A stretch of DNA of 64,000 bases, taken from Haloarcula taiwanensis (GTDB taxonomy: Archaea; Halobacteriota; Halobacteria; Halobacteriales; Haloarculaceae). The notes under the pieces are model-generated. The model was not told the origin of the DNA. It saw only the letters and a list, made by a program, of their open reading frames with translations, and searched no databases. The position numbers were made by a program, and so were the translations under genes. Where the stretch lies: positions 2,418,001 to 2,482,000 of the forward strand of contig CP019154.1 in NCBI GenBank assembly GCA_002844335.1. The letters are read 5' to 3'. Positions 7,973-15,740 of the stretch are shown here, piece after piece (position 1 is the first letter of the stretch; every line of letters starts with the position of its first letter).

Positions 7973-8385
7973 ACACAGCACCGGAGTATCTGCTGGCGAT
8001 TTACATCGCCCAGCACCGGGACGAACCGCCAGTCGCCCCGGGAGAGTTGGGGGAGATGCTTGATCGGTCTCCGGCGGCGGTGACGGAGATGTGCCAGCGA
8101 CTCGCAGAGGAGAATCTCGTCACATATGAGCCGTACGAGGGGGTGACGCTGACAGAGTCAGGGCATGAGGAGGCAGCGGAGTTACACGAGACGTATGTGA
8201 CCGTCTCGTGGTTCTTTCGGGGGGTTCTCGATCTCGACGATCACGAGACGGAAGCGATGGAGCTGGCCGGTCTAGTCAGCCCGATGGTCGCGGAGCGACT
8301 GGCCGCCACACTGCCCTGCAACGCCGAGACGAAACAGGACGGTTCAGAGGCTGGTTCGACGGCGCCGGATGAGGATACCGCCTGA
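7969..8385 (+). CDS. Short DtxR/MntR/SirR-family metal-dependent regulator
   Basis: A 138-residue protein. A winged helix at about 5-65 (EYLLAIYIAQH, LGEMLDRSPAAVTEMCQRLA, VTYEPYEGVTLTESGHEEA) is the classic DtxR DNA-binding domain with its recognition helix in SPAAVTEM. A shortened dimerisation domain follows (about 70-115) and then a polar acidic tail. It lacks the SH3/FeoA domain of full SirR proteins and is nearer MntR in length. The dimerisation segment reads EAMELAG where classical DtxR has EACRLEH, so the primary metal ligands appear altered. It lies downstream of two palindromes of the type its family binds, so autoregulation is plausible. Confidence 0.8.
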   Translation: MNTAPEYLLAIYIAQHRDEPPVAPGELGEMLDRSPAAVTEMCQRLAEENLVTYEPYEGVTLTESGHEEAAELHETYVTVSWFFRGVLDLDDHETEAMELAGLVSPMVAERLAATLPCNAETKQDGSEAGSTAPDEDTA

Positions 8386-8433
8386 ACGAGGACTCCACAG
8401 CAAGCTTGTTTTAGGCCGTGCGAAAATTAATAG

Positions 8434-8449
8434 AATTAGTATACTAATT
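8434..8449. promoter_or_regulatory. Perfect 16-bp palindrome upstream of nfu
   Basis: AATTAGTATACTAATT is its own reverse complement over all 16 bases. It lies in the A+T-rich gap between the regulator and nfu, about 70 bases before the probable nfu TATA region. The size and symmetry suit a dimeric repressor operator; the protein is unknown. Confidence 0.5.
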
Positions 8450-8450
8450 G

Positions 8451-8464
8451 TTTGGGTGGCCAAA
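8451..8464. promoter_or_regulatory. 5-4-5 palindrome TTTGG-GTGG-CCAAA upstream of nfu
   Basis: Same 5-4-5 spacing as the TTAGG-N4-CCTAA sites near 7550-7596, but with the outer bases changed. It directly follows the 16-bp palindrome. It could be a degenerate DtxR-type site or an unrelated operator. Confidence 0.35.
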
Positions 8465-8497
8465 ATTATTACTCCTGAAGCTCTAAGGAACGGTATT

Positions 8498-8511
8498 TTA
8501 GGTATGCCAAA
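8498..8511. promoter_or_regulatory. DtxR-like near-palindrome TTAGG-TATG-CCAAA in the nfu promoter
   Basis: The left half matches the TTAGG half-site exactly and the right half is CCAAA instead of CCTAA. It ends about 8 bases before the T-rich stretch (8519-8524) that probably serves as the nfu TATA box, the same relative position as the upstream operator at 7547-7560. Confidence 0.5.
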
Positions 8512-8553
8512 AACGACATTTTTATGATAGGTTAGTGCGTATATACAATCGTC

Positions 8554-8880
8554 ATGAGCGCTGAAGGACTCGAACGACAGGCGCGTAACTACTTGAGCAA
8601 CAACGTCCCGCAAATCCAGCAACACGGCGGCAACTTCGAGGTCCGCGACATCGACGAGAGCGAAGGCACGGCCACCGTCGCCATCGGCGGTGCGTGTTCG
8701 GGGTGTGGCATCGCTCCGATGACGATGAAGGCAATCGAACGCCGACTCCCGGAGAGCGTCGACGGACTCGAAGACGTCGAAGTCGTGCGGTCCGGCGGGC
8801 CGCGCGCTGCGGTCATGCCCTCGAAGACCGACGACATGGAGGAGATGGACGAGTACGAGGATTACAGCCCGCCATTCTGA
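8554..8880 (+). CDS. Nfu-type iron-sulfur cluster scaffold/carrier (NifU C-terminal domain)
   Basis: A 108-residue protein with one NifU_C domain. The cluster-binding motif CSGCGIAP is near residues 49-56, preceded by the typical helix-strand stretch (QARNYLSNNVPQIQQHGGNF) and followed by a helix (TMKAIERRLPESV). Two cysteines in the C-x2-C motif of a dimer hold a [4Fe-4S] cluster for transfer to apoproteins. The acidic C-terminal tail (MEEMDEYEDY) is a haloarchaeal addition. Several palindromes in its promoter, one close to the DtxR-type consensus, suggest metal control. Confidence 0.9.
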   Translation: MSAEGLERQARNYLSNNVPQIQQHGGNFEVRDIDESEGTATVAIGGACSGCGIAPMTMKAIERRLPESVDGLEDVEVVRSGGPRAAVMPSKTDDMEEMDEYEDYSPPF

Positions 8881-9236
8881 GCAGCCGCTCGAACTCGAAT
8901 CGCAACTGTAGGTGTCGGCCCCAGCTTTGACCGGGGCGCAGTGTCGTTCGTACCGGGAGCGCCCGGCATCAGGACACCGTTGAACGACCAATCCTACGTG
9001 CCGTCTCCCCTAAACTCGGTCTCGACAGCGCGTCGTCAGAGGATGGCGTATCTCTGGCCGGAGGCTATACACCAGCGCAGTTCAGCCGAGAGGTGAAGCT
9101 CACCAGCGGGGTCTGTATCGGCGCCGTGTAGTATGCTCCCGGCCTGTCGCGTACCGATGCTGCCCGACTCCGAGCGCCGTTATGCTATAAGTGTGTGGGA
9201 GGGCAACATAACGCATAACTTTCGAGGTCAACGGGA
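8881..9236. other. 356-base intergenic region after nfu
   Basis: No supported gene. A short hairpin (CCGGG-agcg-CCCGG, 8953-8966) lies about 75 bases after the nfu stop. The right end carries the probable promoter of the peptide transporter, an A/T-rich TTATGCTATAA at about 9180-9190 some 50 bases before the ATG. Nothing else is evident. Confidence 0.5.
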
Positions 9237-11186
9237 ATGTCTCATGACGCAGCTGCAGGCACGAGTACAGTGACGCGACGGCGCGTCCTCAAGACGGCGG
9301 GCGCGGCAACAGTAATGACACTCGCCGGTTGTAGCGCCGGCACTGACGGAGGTGGAGACGGCGAAAGCGAGGGTGGACAGAGCCTCGACCCGGTCCGGGA
9401 GCGGGCGGAGGTCGCCGTCGACGAGATTCAGGACGGCGGGACACTCAGGTTCGGCCTCGGCGCGGGTATCGATTCTTTCGACCCGTCATACAGCACCAGC
9501 GCGCCGGCCGGCAACGTCCACGGACTCATCTACGAGAGTCTCATCACGCAGGACGCCGCGGGGACTGTGTACCCGTGGCTCGCGAAGACGTGGGAACGGA
9601 TAGACGTCAAAGAAGTCGAGGACGGGGCCTACGAGCCGTACATGGTGTCGGCGGAGACGGACGACGAGGGGAACCTCGTTGCCGACGACCAGATCATCAT
9701 CAGGAACCCCGAGGCCGGCGAGGTCCTGACGGTCAATGAAGCGCCTGATGCCGTTGCAGACGGCACCTACGGGATCAAGTACCGGGCCGAACTCCACGAG
9801 GGGGTCACCTTCCACAACGGCGAGGAGATGACCGCAGAGCACGTCGCCCGGTCGTATGAGGTGCTTGAGAACTCCTCGATTTCGGCTCAGACCTTCGACT
9901 CCTTTCTCTACGCGGAGGCCGTCGACGACTACACCGTCGACATCTACGGACAGGAGCCCGACGCCGAGGCCGACAGCCAGCTCCCGACGACAGTGTACCC
10001 GATGGAGCACATCGAAGAGTATCCCGACACTGGCGCGGACCCGCGAAACGACCTGACGCCGATCGGGACCGGCCCCTTCGAGTTCGAGTCCTACGAGGCC
10101 GAACAGCGCGCCGAGTTCAGCACGTTCGACGACTACTGGCTGGACGACCTTGGCCTCGACGCGCTGGAGTGGTGGGACGGGCCAGAGGGGTTCCCGACGA
10201 GCCCGGTCGTCGACGCGGTCACGGTCGCTATCGTGCAAGACGACGCGACCCGGGCGGCCGCGCTCAACAACGGCGAGATAGACCTCACCTACGGGCTCAC
10301 GAGCGACACCTACGGCGAGTACCGGAGCGCGGAGGACTACCGGCTCAGCGTGACCAACGCCGGGGCGTACAACTTCCTCCAGTACCCCGTCACCGTCTCG
10401 CCGTGGGACGACGAGCGGGTCCGCCGGGGCGTCAATCAGCTGATTCCGCGCGCCCAGATCGCCGAGAACATCTACAACGGCTACCGGAACCCGGCGTACA
10501 CGCCGCTGCCGGAGCTGGCCGCCGACGAGGGGTCGGCGGATTACAACGCGCTGGTCGAGGAACTGCGCCCACAGACCGAACAGGACACCGAGGCCGCGAC
10601 CGAACTCCTGCAGGAGGCCGTCGACGACCTCGGCGTCGAGACGCCCATCGAGGCGACCATCGAGACAAACACCTCCGACGACCGCGTGCGCGAGGCCGAA
10701 CTCATCGCCCAGGTGATGAGCAACACGGAGTTTTTCGACATCAGCGTCGAGACCTTCGAGTTCACGACCTTCGTCCAGCGCATCCTCGGGCCGGAGTACT
10801 ACCAGCAGGGCAACATCGTCCTCATCGGCCTCTCGGGCACGTTCAACCCCGGGAGCTTCTACGACGCCGTCAACTCCATCGACAACTTCGGGCAGTGCTG
10901 TAACTTCCAGCGGGTCGACACGCCGGACCTCGACGAGATAGCGACGGAGGCGCGGTTCTCGGTCGAGGCCGTCGAGGACCCGCAGTTCCGCGGCGAGCAG
11001 TACGACCAGGTGTGGCGGGGCCTCATCGAGCAGGCCCCGAACAGCTACACCGTCTTCGGGACGAACGTCTCGTCGCTGTCGACCGACTACGTCGGGCACA
11101 ACACGTACACGTTCTCCAGCGGCATCCTGCCATACGGGCTGCACGACCCGACGGACCAGCAGGTCGCATATCTGGATCGGGAGTGA
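9237..11186 (+). CDS. Oligopeptide/dipeptide ABC transporter substrate-binding lipoprotein
   Basis: A 649-residue family 5 solute-binding protein. The N-terminus has a twin-arginine signal (TRRRVLKTAGAATVMTLAGC), so the folded protein leaves by the Tat route and is lipid-anchored at the cysteine near residue 32. The mature domain begins after a Gly/Asp/Glu linker and shows family landmarks such as GTLRFGLGAGIDSFDPSYST and a FHNGEEMTAEHV block. It captures peptides or similar solutes at the outer face and delivers them to the permeases. It is the first gene of a five-gene operon; the permease gene follows after 9 bases. The solute cannot be predicted confidently because nickel and sugar binders share the fold. 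Confidence 0.9.
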   Translation: MSHDAAAGTSTVTRRRVLKTAGAATVMTLAGCSAGTDGGGDGESEGGQSLDPVRERAEVAVDEIQDGGTLRFGLGAGIDSFDPSYSTSAPAGNVHGLIYESLITQDAAGTVYPWLAKTWERIDVKEVEDGAYEPYMVSAETDDEGNLVADDQIIIRNPEAGEVLTVNEAPDAVADGTYGIKYRAELHEGVTFHNGEEMTAEHVARSYEVLENSSISAQTFDSFLYAEAVDDYTVDIYGQEPDAEADSQLPTTVYPMEHIEEYPDTGADPRNDLTPIGTGPFEFESYEAEQRAEFSTFDDYWLDDLGLDALEWWDGPEGFPTSPVVDAVTVAIVQDDATRAAALNNGEIDLTYGLTSDTYGEYRSAEDYRLSVTNAGAYNFLQYPVTVSPWDDERVRRGVNQLIPRAQIAENIYNGYRNPAYTPLPELAADEGSADYNALVEELRPQTEQDTEAATELLQEAVDDLGVETPIEATIETNTSDDRVREAELIAQVMSNTEFFDISVETFEFTTFVQRILGPEYYQQGNIVLIGLSGTFNPGSFYDAVNSIDNFGQCCNFQRVDTPDLDEIATEARFSVEAVEDPQFRGEQYDQVWRGLIEQAPNSYTVFGTNVSSLSTDYVGHNTYTFSSGILPYGLHDPTDQQVAYLDRE

Positions 11187-11195
11187 CTCAGTACG

Positions 11196-12149
11196 ATGAG
11201 CCTCAGACGATTCGTCGCGGTTCGCGTGGCGGCGACGGTGCCGATACTGTTCGGCGTCTCGGTGCTTACCTTCGCGCTGGTCCACCTGACGCCGGGGGAC
11301 CCCATCGACCAGATGGTCGCCCTGAATCCGCAGATTTCGGCGGCCGAGGAGGCCGCGATACGCGCCAGGTACGGCCTCGACGGTCCGGTCTGGCAGCAGT
11401 ACCTCACGTGGATGAGCAACGTCCTGCAGGGCGACCTCGGGACGGTCATCAGCGTCGACCAGCCGGTCCTGCCCTACATTCTTGCTCGGCTCCCCGAAAC
11501 CGTCGCGCTGGGGCTGTTCGGCTGGGCCATCGCCCTGCTCATCGCCATCCCGACCGGCATCTACGCCGCGGTGAACAAGGACACGCTGGGCGACGACCTC
11601 TCGCGGGTGTTCGCCCTGTCGGGCATCTCCCTGCCGAACTTCTGGCTCGGCCTGATGCTCATCCTCGTGTTCGCGCTCTGGCTGGACCTGTGGCCGGTGC
11701 TGGCCCCGGACAAGCCGCTGCTCTCCCACGAGATGCTGTGGTATCTCGTCCTCCCGGGAGTCACCATCGGGACGGCGTCGTCGGCGACGCTGATGCGCGT
11801 GATGCGGTCGTCGATGGCAGAGGAACTGAACAAAGAGTACGTCACGGCGGCGCGGGCGAAGGGACTGCCCGAGCGAACGGTCGTGTTGAAACACGTCCTG
11901 CGGAACTCGCTCATCTCGGTGACGACCATCGCTGCGTTCCTGACCGCGAGCATCTTCGCCGGTGCCGTCGTCGTCGAGCAGGTGTTCGCCTGGCCCGGGC
12001 TGGGACGGGCCTTCGTCGGCGCGATCATCGGCCGCGAGGTCGACCTCATCATGGCCATCACGCTGTTTACCGGCGTGACGATCATCCTCGCGAACCTGCT
12101 TGCAGACATCATGTACGCTGTGCTTGACCCACGAATCCGCTATGATTGA
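11196..12149 (+). CDS. dppB: Peptide ABC transporter permease, DppB type
   Basis: A 317-residue permease with six predicted helices. The N-terminal segment (FVAVRVAATVPILFGVSVLT, then FALVHLTPGDPID) is characteristic of DppB/OppB. The coupling-helix EAA motif appears as EYVTAARAKGLPERTVVLKH near 220-240. It forms the membrane channel with the DppC-type partner, starting 9 bases after the binding-protein gene and ending 3 bases before the next. The symbol reflects homology, not proven dipeptide specificity. Confidence 0.9.
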   Translation: MSLRRFVAVRVAATVPILFGVSVLTFALVHLTPGDPIDQMVALNPQISAAEEAAIRARYGLDGPVWQQYLTWMSNVLQGDLGTVISVDQPVLPYILARLPETVALGLFGWAIALLIAIPTGIYAAVNKDTLGDDLSRVFALSGISLPNFWLGLMLILVFALWLDLWPVLAPDKPLLSHEMLWYLVLPGVTIGTASSATLMRVMRSSMAEELNKEYVTAARAKGLPERTVVLKHVLRNSLISVTTIAAFLTASIFAGAVVVEQVFAWPGLGRAFVGAIIGREVDLIMAITLFTGVTIILANLLADIMYAVLDPRIRYD

Positions 12150-12152
12150 CCT

Positions 12153-13190
12153 ATGAGTACGGACCGAGGACGCATCCGGATAACGGGGTTCGACGCCGAC
12201 CGCGTCGAGTCCCGCGAACCGCTATCCGACTGGACAGAGACGAGAGACACGGGGACAGAGAGCCGGTGGGCGCGCGCCTGGCGCGAGTTCCGCCGGAACC
12301 GCAGCGCCATGCTCGGGCTGTACATCGTCACGGCGATGGCGCTGCTCGCGGTGTTCGCCCGTCCAATTACGGTCGCGGGCGTCACCGTCCAGCCGTTCTC
12401 GCTCGCGCCGTACGACCCGAGCGCCATCCTGTACGCACAGGGCCTCGACGTGAGCGCCTACGAGGCCCCGTCGCTGGCCCATCCCTTCGGCACCGACGGC
12501 TCCGCGCGGGACGTGTTCTCCCGCGTGCTGTACGGCGGCCGGTTCAGCCTCTCTATCGGCTTCATCGTCGTCCTCGTCACCGCCGTAATCGGGCTGGTGT
12601 ACGGCGCGGTCGCCGGCTACTACGGCGGCCGGGTCGACGAGGTGATGATGCGGATACTCGACCTCATCTTCGCGTTCCCCGGCCTTCTGCTCGCGCTCAT
12701 CATCGTCGCCGTGCTCGGCAAGGGGTACTGGGAGCTGGTGCTCGCCTTCACCGCTATCGGCTGGGCGGGCTACGCCCGACTGATACGCGGCGAGATTCTG
12801 AAAGTCAAAGAAAACGAGTACGTGCTGGCGGCGAAAGCGCTGGGAGCGCGGGACCGCCGTGTCATCTTCAGACACGTCGTCCCCAACGCCATCGCGCCGC
12901 TTGTCGTCCAGGCTTCCCTCTCCATCGGGACTGTCGTTATCGGCGTGGCGGCCCTTGGGTTCCTCGGGCTGGGTCTCCCACCCAGCTCCGCCGAGTGGGG
13001 CACGATGCTGGACCAGACCCGCGAGACCATCGTCCAAGGACCGGGCGGGTCGATTCCCTGGTGGGTCACCGTCTTCCCCGGCGGCGCAATCTTCCTGTTT
13101 GTCATGTCGATGAACCTCATCGGCGACGGCATCAACGACGCGCTGGACGCACAGGAGAGCGAAGACGTGGCCCGCGGGGGCGAGGTCTGA
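12153..13190 (+). CDS. dppC: Peptide ABC transporter permease, DppC type
   Basis: A 345-residue second permease. An N-terminal cytoplasmic stretch of about 45 residues precedes WREFRRNRSAMLGLYIVTAM, the usual DppC/OppC entry helix. The extracellular block HPFGTDGSARDVFSRVLYGG and the EAA loop (ENEYVLAAKALGARDRRVIF) are clear. The loop after the first helix (about 65-110) is longer than in bacterial DppC. Its TGA overlaps the ATG of the ATPase gene by one base. Confidence 0.9.
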   Translation: MSTDRGRIRITGFDADRVESREPLSDWTETRDTGTESRWARAWREFRRNRSAMLGLYIVTAMALLAVFARPITVAGVTVQPFSLAPYDPSAILYAQGLDVSAYEAPSLAHPFGTDGSARDVFSRVLYGGRFSLSIGFIVVLVTAVIGLVYGAVAGYYGGRVDEVMMRILDLIFAFPGLLLALIIVAVLGKGYWELVLAFTAIGWAGYARLIRGEILKVKENEYVLAAKALGARDRRVIFRHVVPNAIAPLVVQASLSIGTVVIGVAALGFLGLGLPPSSAEWGTMLDQTRETIVQGPGGSIPWWVTVFPGGAIFLFVMSMNLIGDGINDALDAQESEDVARGGEV

Positions 13191-14392
13191 TGGCGCTGCT
13201 GGAAGTCGAGGACCTCACGGTCAAGTTCTACACCGAGGAGGGCGTCGTCACCGCCGTCGACGACCTTTCCTTTCGCATTGAGCGCGGCGAGAAGTTCGGC
13301 GTCGTCGGCGAGAGCGGCGCGGGCAAGAGCGTCACCGCGCTATCGGTAATGCGACTCATCGAAGAGCCTGGCCGCATCGAGAGCGGGACCGTCCGTTTCG
13401 ACGGTGAAGACCTCATGGAACTGTCCGAATCCGACGTTCGAGACGTGCGGGGCAACGACATCGCGATGATATTTCAGGACGCACAGACCGCACTCAATCC
13501 CGTCTACACCGTCGGCGAGCAGATCGCCGAGGCGATCCGCCACCACCTCGACTACGATGACACGGCCGCCCGCGAGCGGGCTATCCGCCTGCTCGACGAC
13601 GTAGGCATCCCCGAACCGGCGGCCCGCTACGACGACTACCCCCACGAGTTCTCCGGCGGGATGCAACAGCGGGTCGTCATCGCCATGGCGCTGTCCTGTG
13701 ACCCCGACCTGCTCATCGCCGACGAGCCGACGACGGCGCTCGACGTGACCATCGAGGCGAAGATTCTGGACCGGCTGGAACGGCTCGCCGAGGAGTACGA
13801 CACGGCCATCCAGCTCATCACCCACGACCTCGGGGTCATCGCGGAGCTGTGCGACCGGGTGATGGTAATGTACGCCGGCCGCGCCGTCGAGACGGCGACC
13901 GTCGAAGAGCTGTACTACGACCCGAAACACCCCTACACCGTCGGGCTGATGAGCGCCATCCCCCGCATCGGCGACCGGCAGGACCGCCTCCAGACGATTC
14001 CGGGGACGATGCCGGACCTCGTAGAGGTGCCCTCCGGCTGTAGCTTCCACCCGCGGTGTCCCTTCGCCGAAGAGGTGTGTACGCGCAAACAGCCGCCGCT
14101 CGTCGACCCCGACACCGGGGACGGTGTCGGTCTGTCCGACCGGGCAGCAGCCTGTCTGGCCTACACCGGCGACCTCGACGGCGAACTGGATTACGAGGTC
14201 GAAGTGAAAGGCCGGGACGCGCCGCCCACCGAGCCACAGTCGAACGCCCGTCTCCACGCGTCGGACGCCGAGAAGCGCCGGGCCGACTCCGATCCGCTTC
14301 GCGCCGATTCCGACCCGGTTGGAGCCGATACCGACCTGCTTGACCAGAGCGACGACGTGGACGACGAGACTGGAGGCCGGCAAGATGGCTAG
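13190..14392 (+). CDS. dppD: Peptide ABC transporter ATP-binding protein, DppD type
   Basis: A 400-residue ATPase. Walker A is GESGAGKS (about 43-50), the signature FSGGMQQR near 157 and Walker [13 protein letters not shown] near 178. A C-terminal oligopeptide-transporter domain with a cysteine motif (CSFHPRCPF...C) lies at about 285-310. Beyond the usual end there is an acidic tail of about 60 residues with three 7-residue tandem repeats. The ATG at 13190 overlaps the dppC stop; longer upstream readings lie inside dppC. It energises the importer together with the DppF-type subunit. Confidence 0.9.
   Translation: MALLEVEDLTVKFYTEEGVVTAVDDLSFRIERGEKFGVVGESGAGKSVTALSVMRLIEEPGRIESGTVRFDGEDLMELSESDVRDVRGNDIAMIFQDAQTALNPVYTVGEQIAEAIRHHLDYDDTAARERAIRLLDDVGIPEPAARYDDYPHEFSGGMQQRVVIAMALSCDPDLLIADEPTTALDVTIEAKILDRLERLAEEYDTAIQLITHDLGVIAELCDRVMVMYAGRAVETATVEELYYDPKHPYTVGLMSAIPRIGDRQDRLQTIPGTMPDLVEVPSGCSFHPRCPFAEEVCTRKQPPLVDPDTGDGVGLSDRAAACLAYTGDLDGELDYEVEVKGRDAPPTEPQSNARLHASDAEKRRADSDPLRADSDPVGADTDLLDQSDDVDDETGGRQDG
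14282..14344 (+). repeat. Three 21-base tandem repeats in the dppD tail
   Basis: Units at 14282-14302, 14303-14323 and 14324-14344 encode [14 protein letters not shown] and ADTDLLD. They lie in the acidic linker after the conserved ATPase domains and keep the reading frame. Confidence 0.8.
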
Positions 14393-15701
14393 GACGGCGG
14401 ACAACCCCGTTCTGGAGGTCGAGAACCTCACAAAGTACTACGAATCCGGGGGGAGCCTCATCGATACCCTGCTGGGCCGGAATCAGGAAGTGAAGGCGCT
14501 GGACGGCGTCGACCTCGAACTGTACCCCGGGGAGACACTCGGTATCGTCGGGGAGTCCGGCTGTGGCAAGACGACACTCGCCCAGAGCCTGCTGCGGCTC
14601 ATCGAACCCACGGCCGGGACGGTCCGGTACAAGGGTGAGGACCTGACGGCAGCTTCTGACGACCGCCTCCGGGCGCTCCGAAAGGACATCCAGTACATCT
14701 TTCAGGACCCCTTTGCCAGCCTTAATCCGCGGCTGACGGTCGGCGACATCGTCGGTGAGCCACTGGACATCCACGACATCGCCGAGGGCGAGGCCCGGAC
14801 CGAGCGCGTCAGCGATCTGCTGGAAACCGTGGGACTCAATCAGCGGCACGCCCACCGCTACCCCCACGAGTTTTCCGGCGGCCAGCGCCAGCGTATCGGC
14901 ATCGCCCGGGCGCTCGCCGTCGACCCCGAGGTCATCGTCTGTGACGAACCCGTCTCGGCACTGGACGTGAGCGTGCAGGCCCAGATTCTGAACCTGCTCG
15001 CGGACCTGCAGTCGGAGTTCGGCCTCTCCTATATCGTCATCGCGCACGACCTCAGCGTCGTCGAACACATTGCCGACCGCGTTGGTGTCCTCTATCTCGG
15101 AGAGTTCGCCGAGGTCGGCCCGACCGAAGACGTGTTTCAGCCGCCGTATCACCCCTACGCCGAGGCGCTGCTGTCCGCCATTCCGGAGCCAGATCCCGGC
15201 TGGGAGGGCGACCGTATTTTCCTCTCTGGCGACGTTCCATCGCCGCTGAACCCGCCGTCTGGCTGTCGGTTCCACACCCGCTGTCCGAAGGTTATCCAGC
15301 CCGAGGGGACAGACATGGCACAGTCGGAGTGGCGGTCACTGATGGACCTGAAACAGCGGCTCCGCAAAGCCGACTCGCTGGAAGCGGTGACCGCAGTGCA
15401 GGAGGGCGTCGAGGACGAGGACCGCAGTCAGCTCTCACGGTCGGCCCTCGACACGCGGGTCCGAGCCGAGTTCGGCCTCCCGGACACGGTCGGCGACCGC
15501 GAGGCCGAGGACGTGCTCGCGACGACGCTAGACCACCTGCACAACGGGGCGTTCGAAGCCGCGCGGACGGTGCTGAACGACGCCTTCGAATCGCCCTGTG
15601 AGCGAACCGACCCAGCGCTGTTCGATGTCGGCGACGACCACCGTATCGCCTGCCTGCTGTACGACGACGCGTATCCGGATGCACCGACACGGACCGGATA
15701 G
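14385..15701 (+). CDS. dppF: Peptide ABC transporter ATP-binding protein, DppF type, with a long C-terminal insertion
   Basis: A 438-residue ATPase. Walker A is GESGCGKT near 56-63, the signature FSGGQRQR near 164 and Walker B VIVCDEPVSALD near 184. The start at 14385 overlaps the dppD stop by 8 bases and gives the normal N-terminus. The usual C-terminal cysteine motif is split: RCPK near 299 is separated from CERTDPAL...HRIAC near 405 by about 100 mostly charged helical residues, where bacterial DppF has only a few. It is the last gene of the operon. The insertion may be a haloarchaeal regulatory or interaction module (inference). Confidence 0.9.
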   Translation: MARTADNPVLEVENLTKYYESGGSLIDTLLGRNQEVKALDGVDLELYPGETLGIVGESGCGKTTLAQSLLRLIEPTAGTVRYKGEDLTAASDDRLRALRKDIQYIFQDPFASLNPRLTVGDIVGEPLDIHDIAEGEARTERVSDLLETVGLNQRHAHRYPHEFSGGQRQRIGIARALAVDPEVIVCDEPVSALDVSVQAQILNLLADLQSEFGLSYIVIAHDLSVVEHIADRVGVLYLGEFAEVGPTEDVFQPPYHPYAEALLSAIPEPDPGWEGDRIFLSGDVPSPLNPPSGCRFHTRCPKVIQPEGTDMAQSEWRSLMDLKQRLRKADSLEAVTAVQEGVEDEDRSQLSRSALDTRVRAEFGLPDTVGDREAEDVLATTLDHLHNGAFEAARTVLNDAFESPCERTDPALFDVGDDHRIACLLYDDAYPDAPTRTG

Positions 15702-15740
15702 CCCGGAGCCACCGATGCGTGACGCGGTGTGACCCGGCCG

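Noticed and set aside
9486..11894. 802-codon open frame on the minus strand
   Set aside because: It is antisense to the peptide-binding protein and permease genes, which have clear family matches, signals and operon spacing. Long antisense frames are common in G+C-rich DNA.
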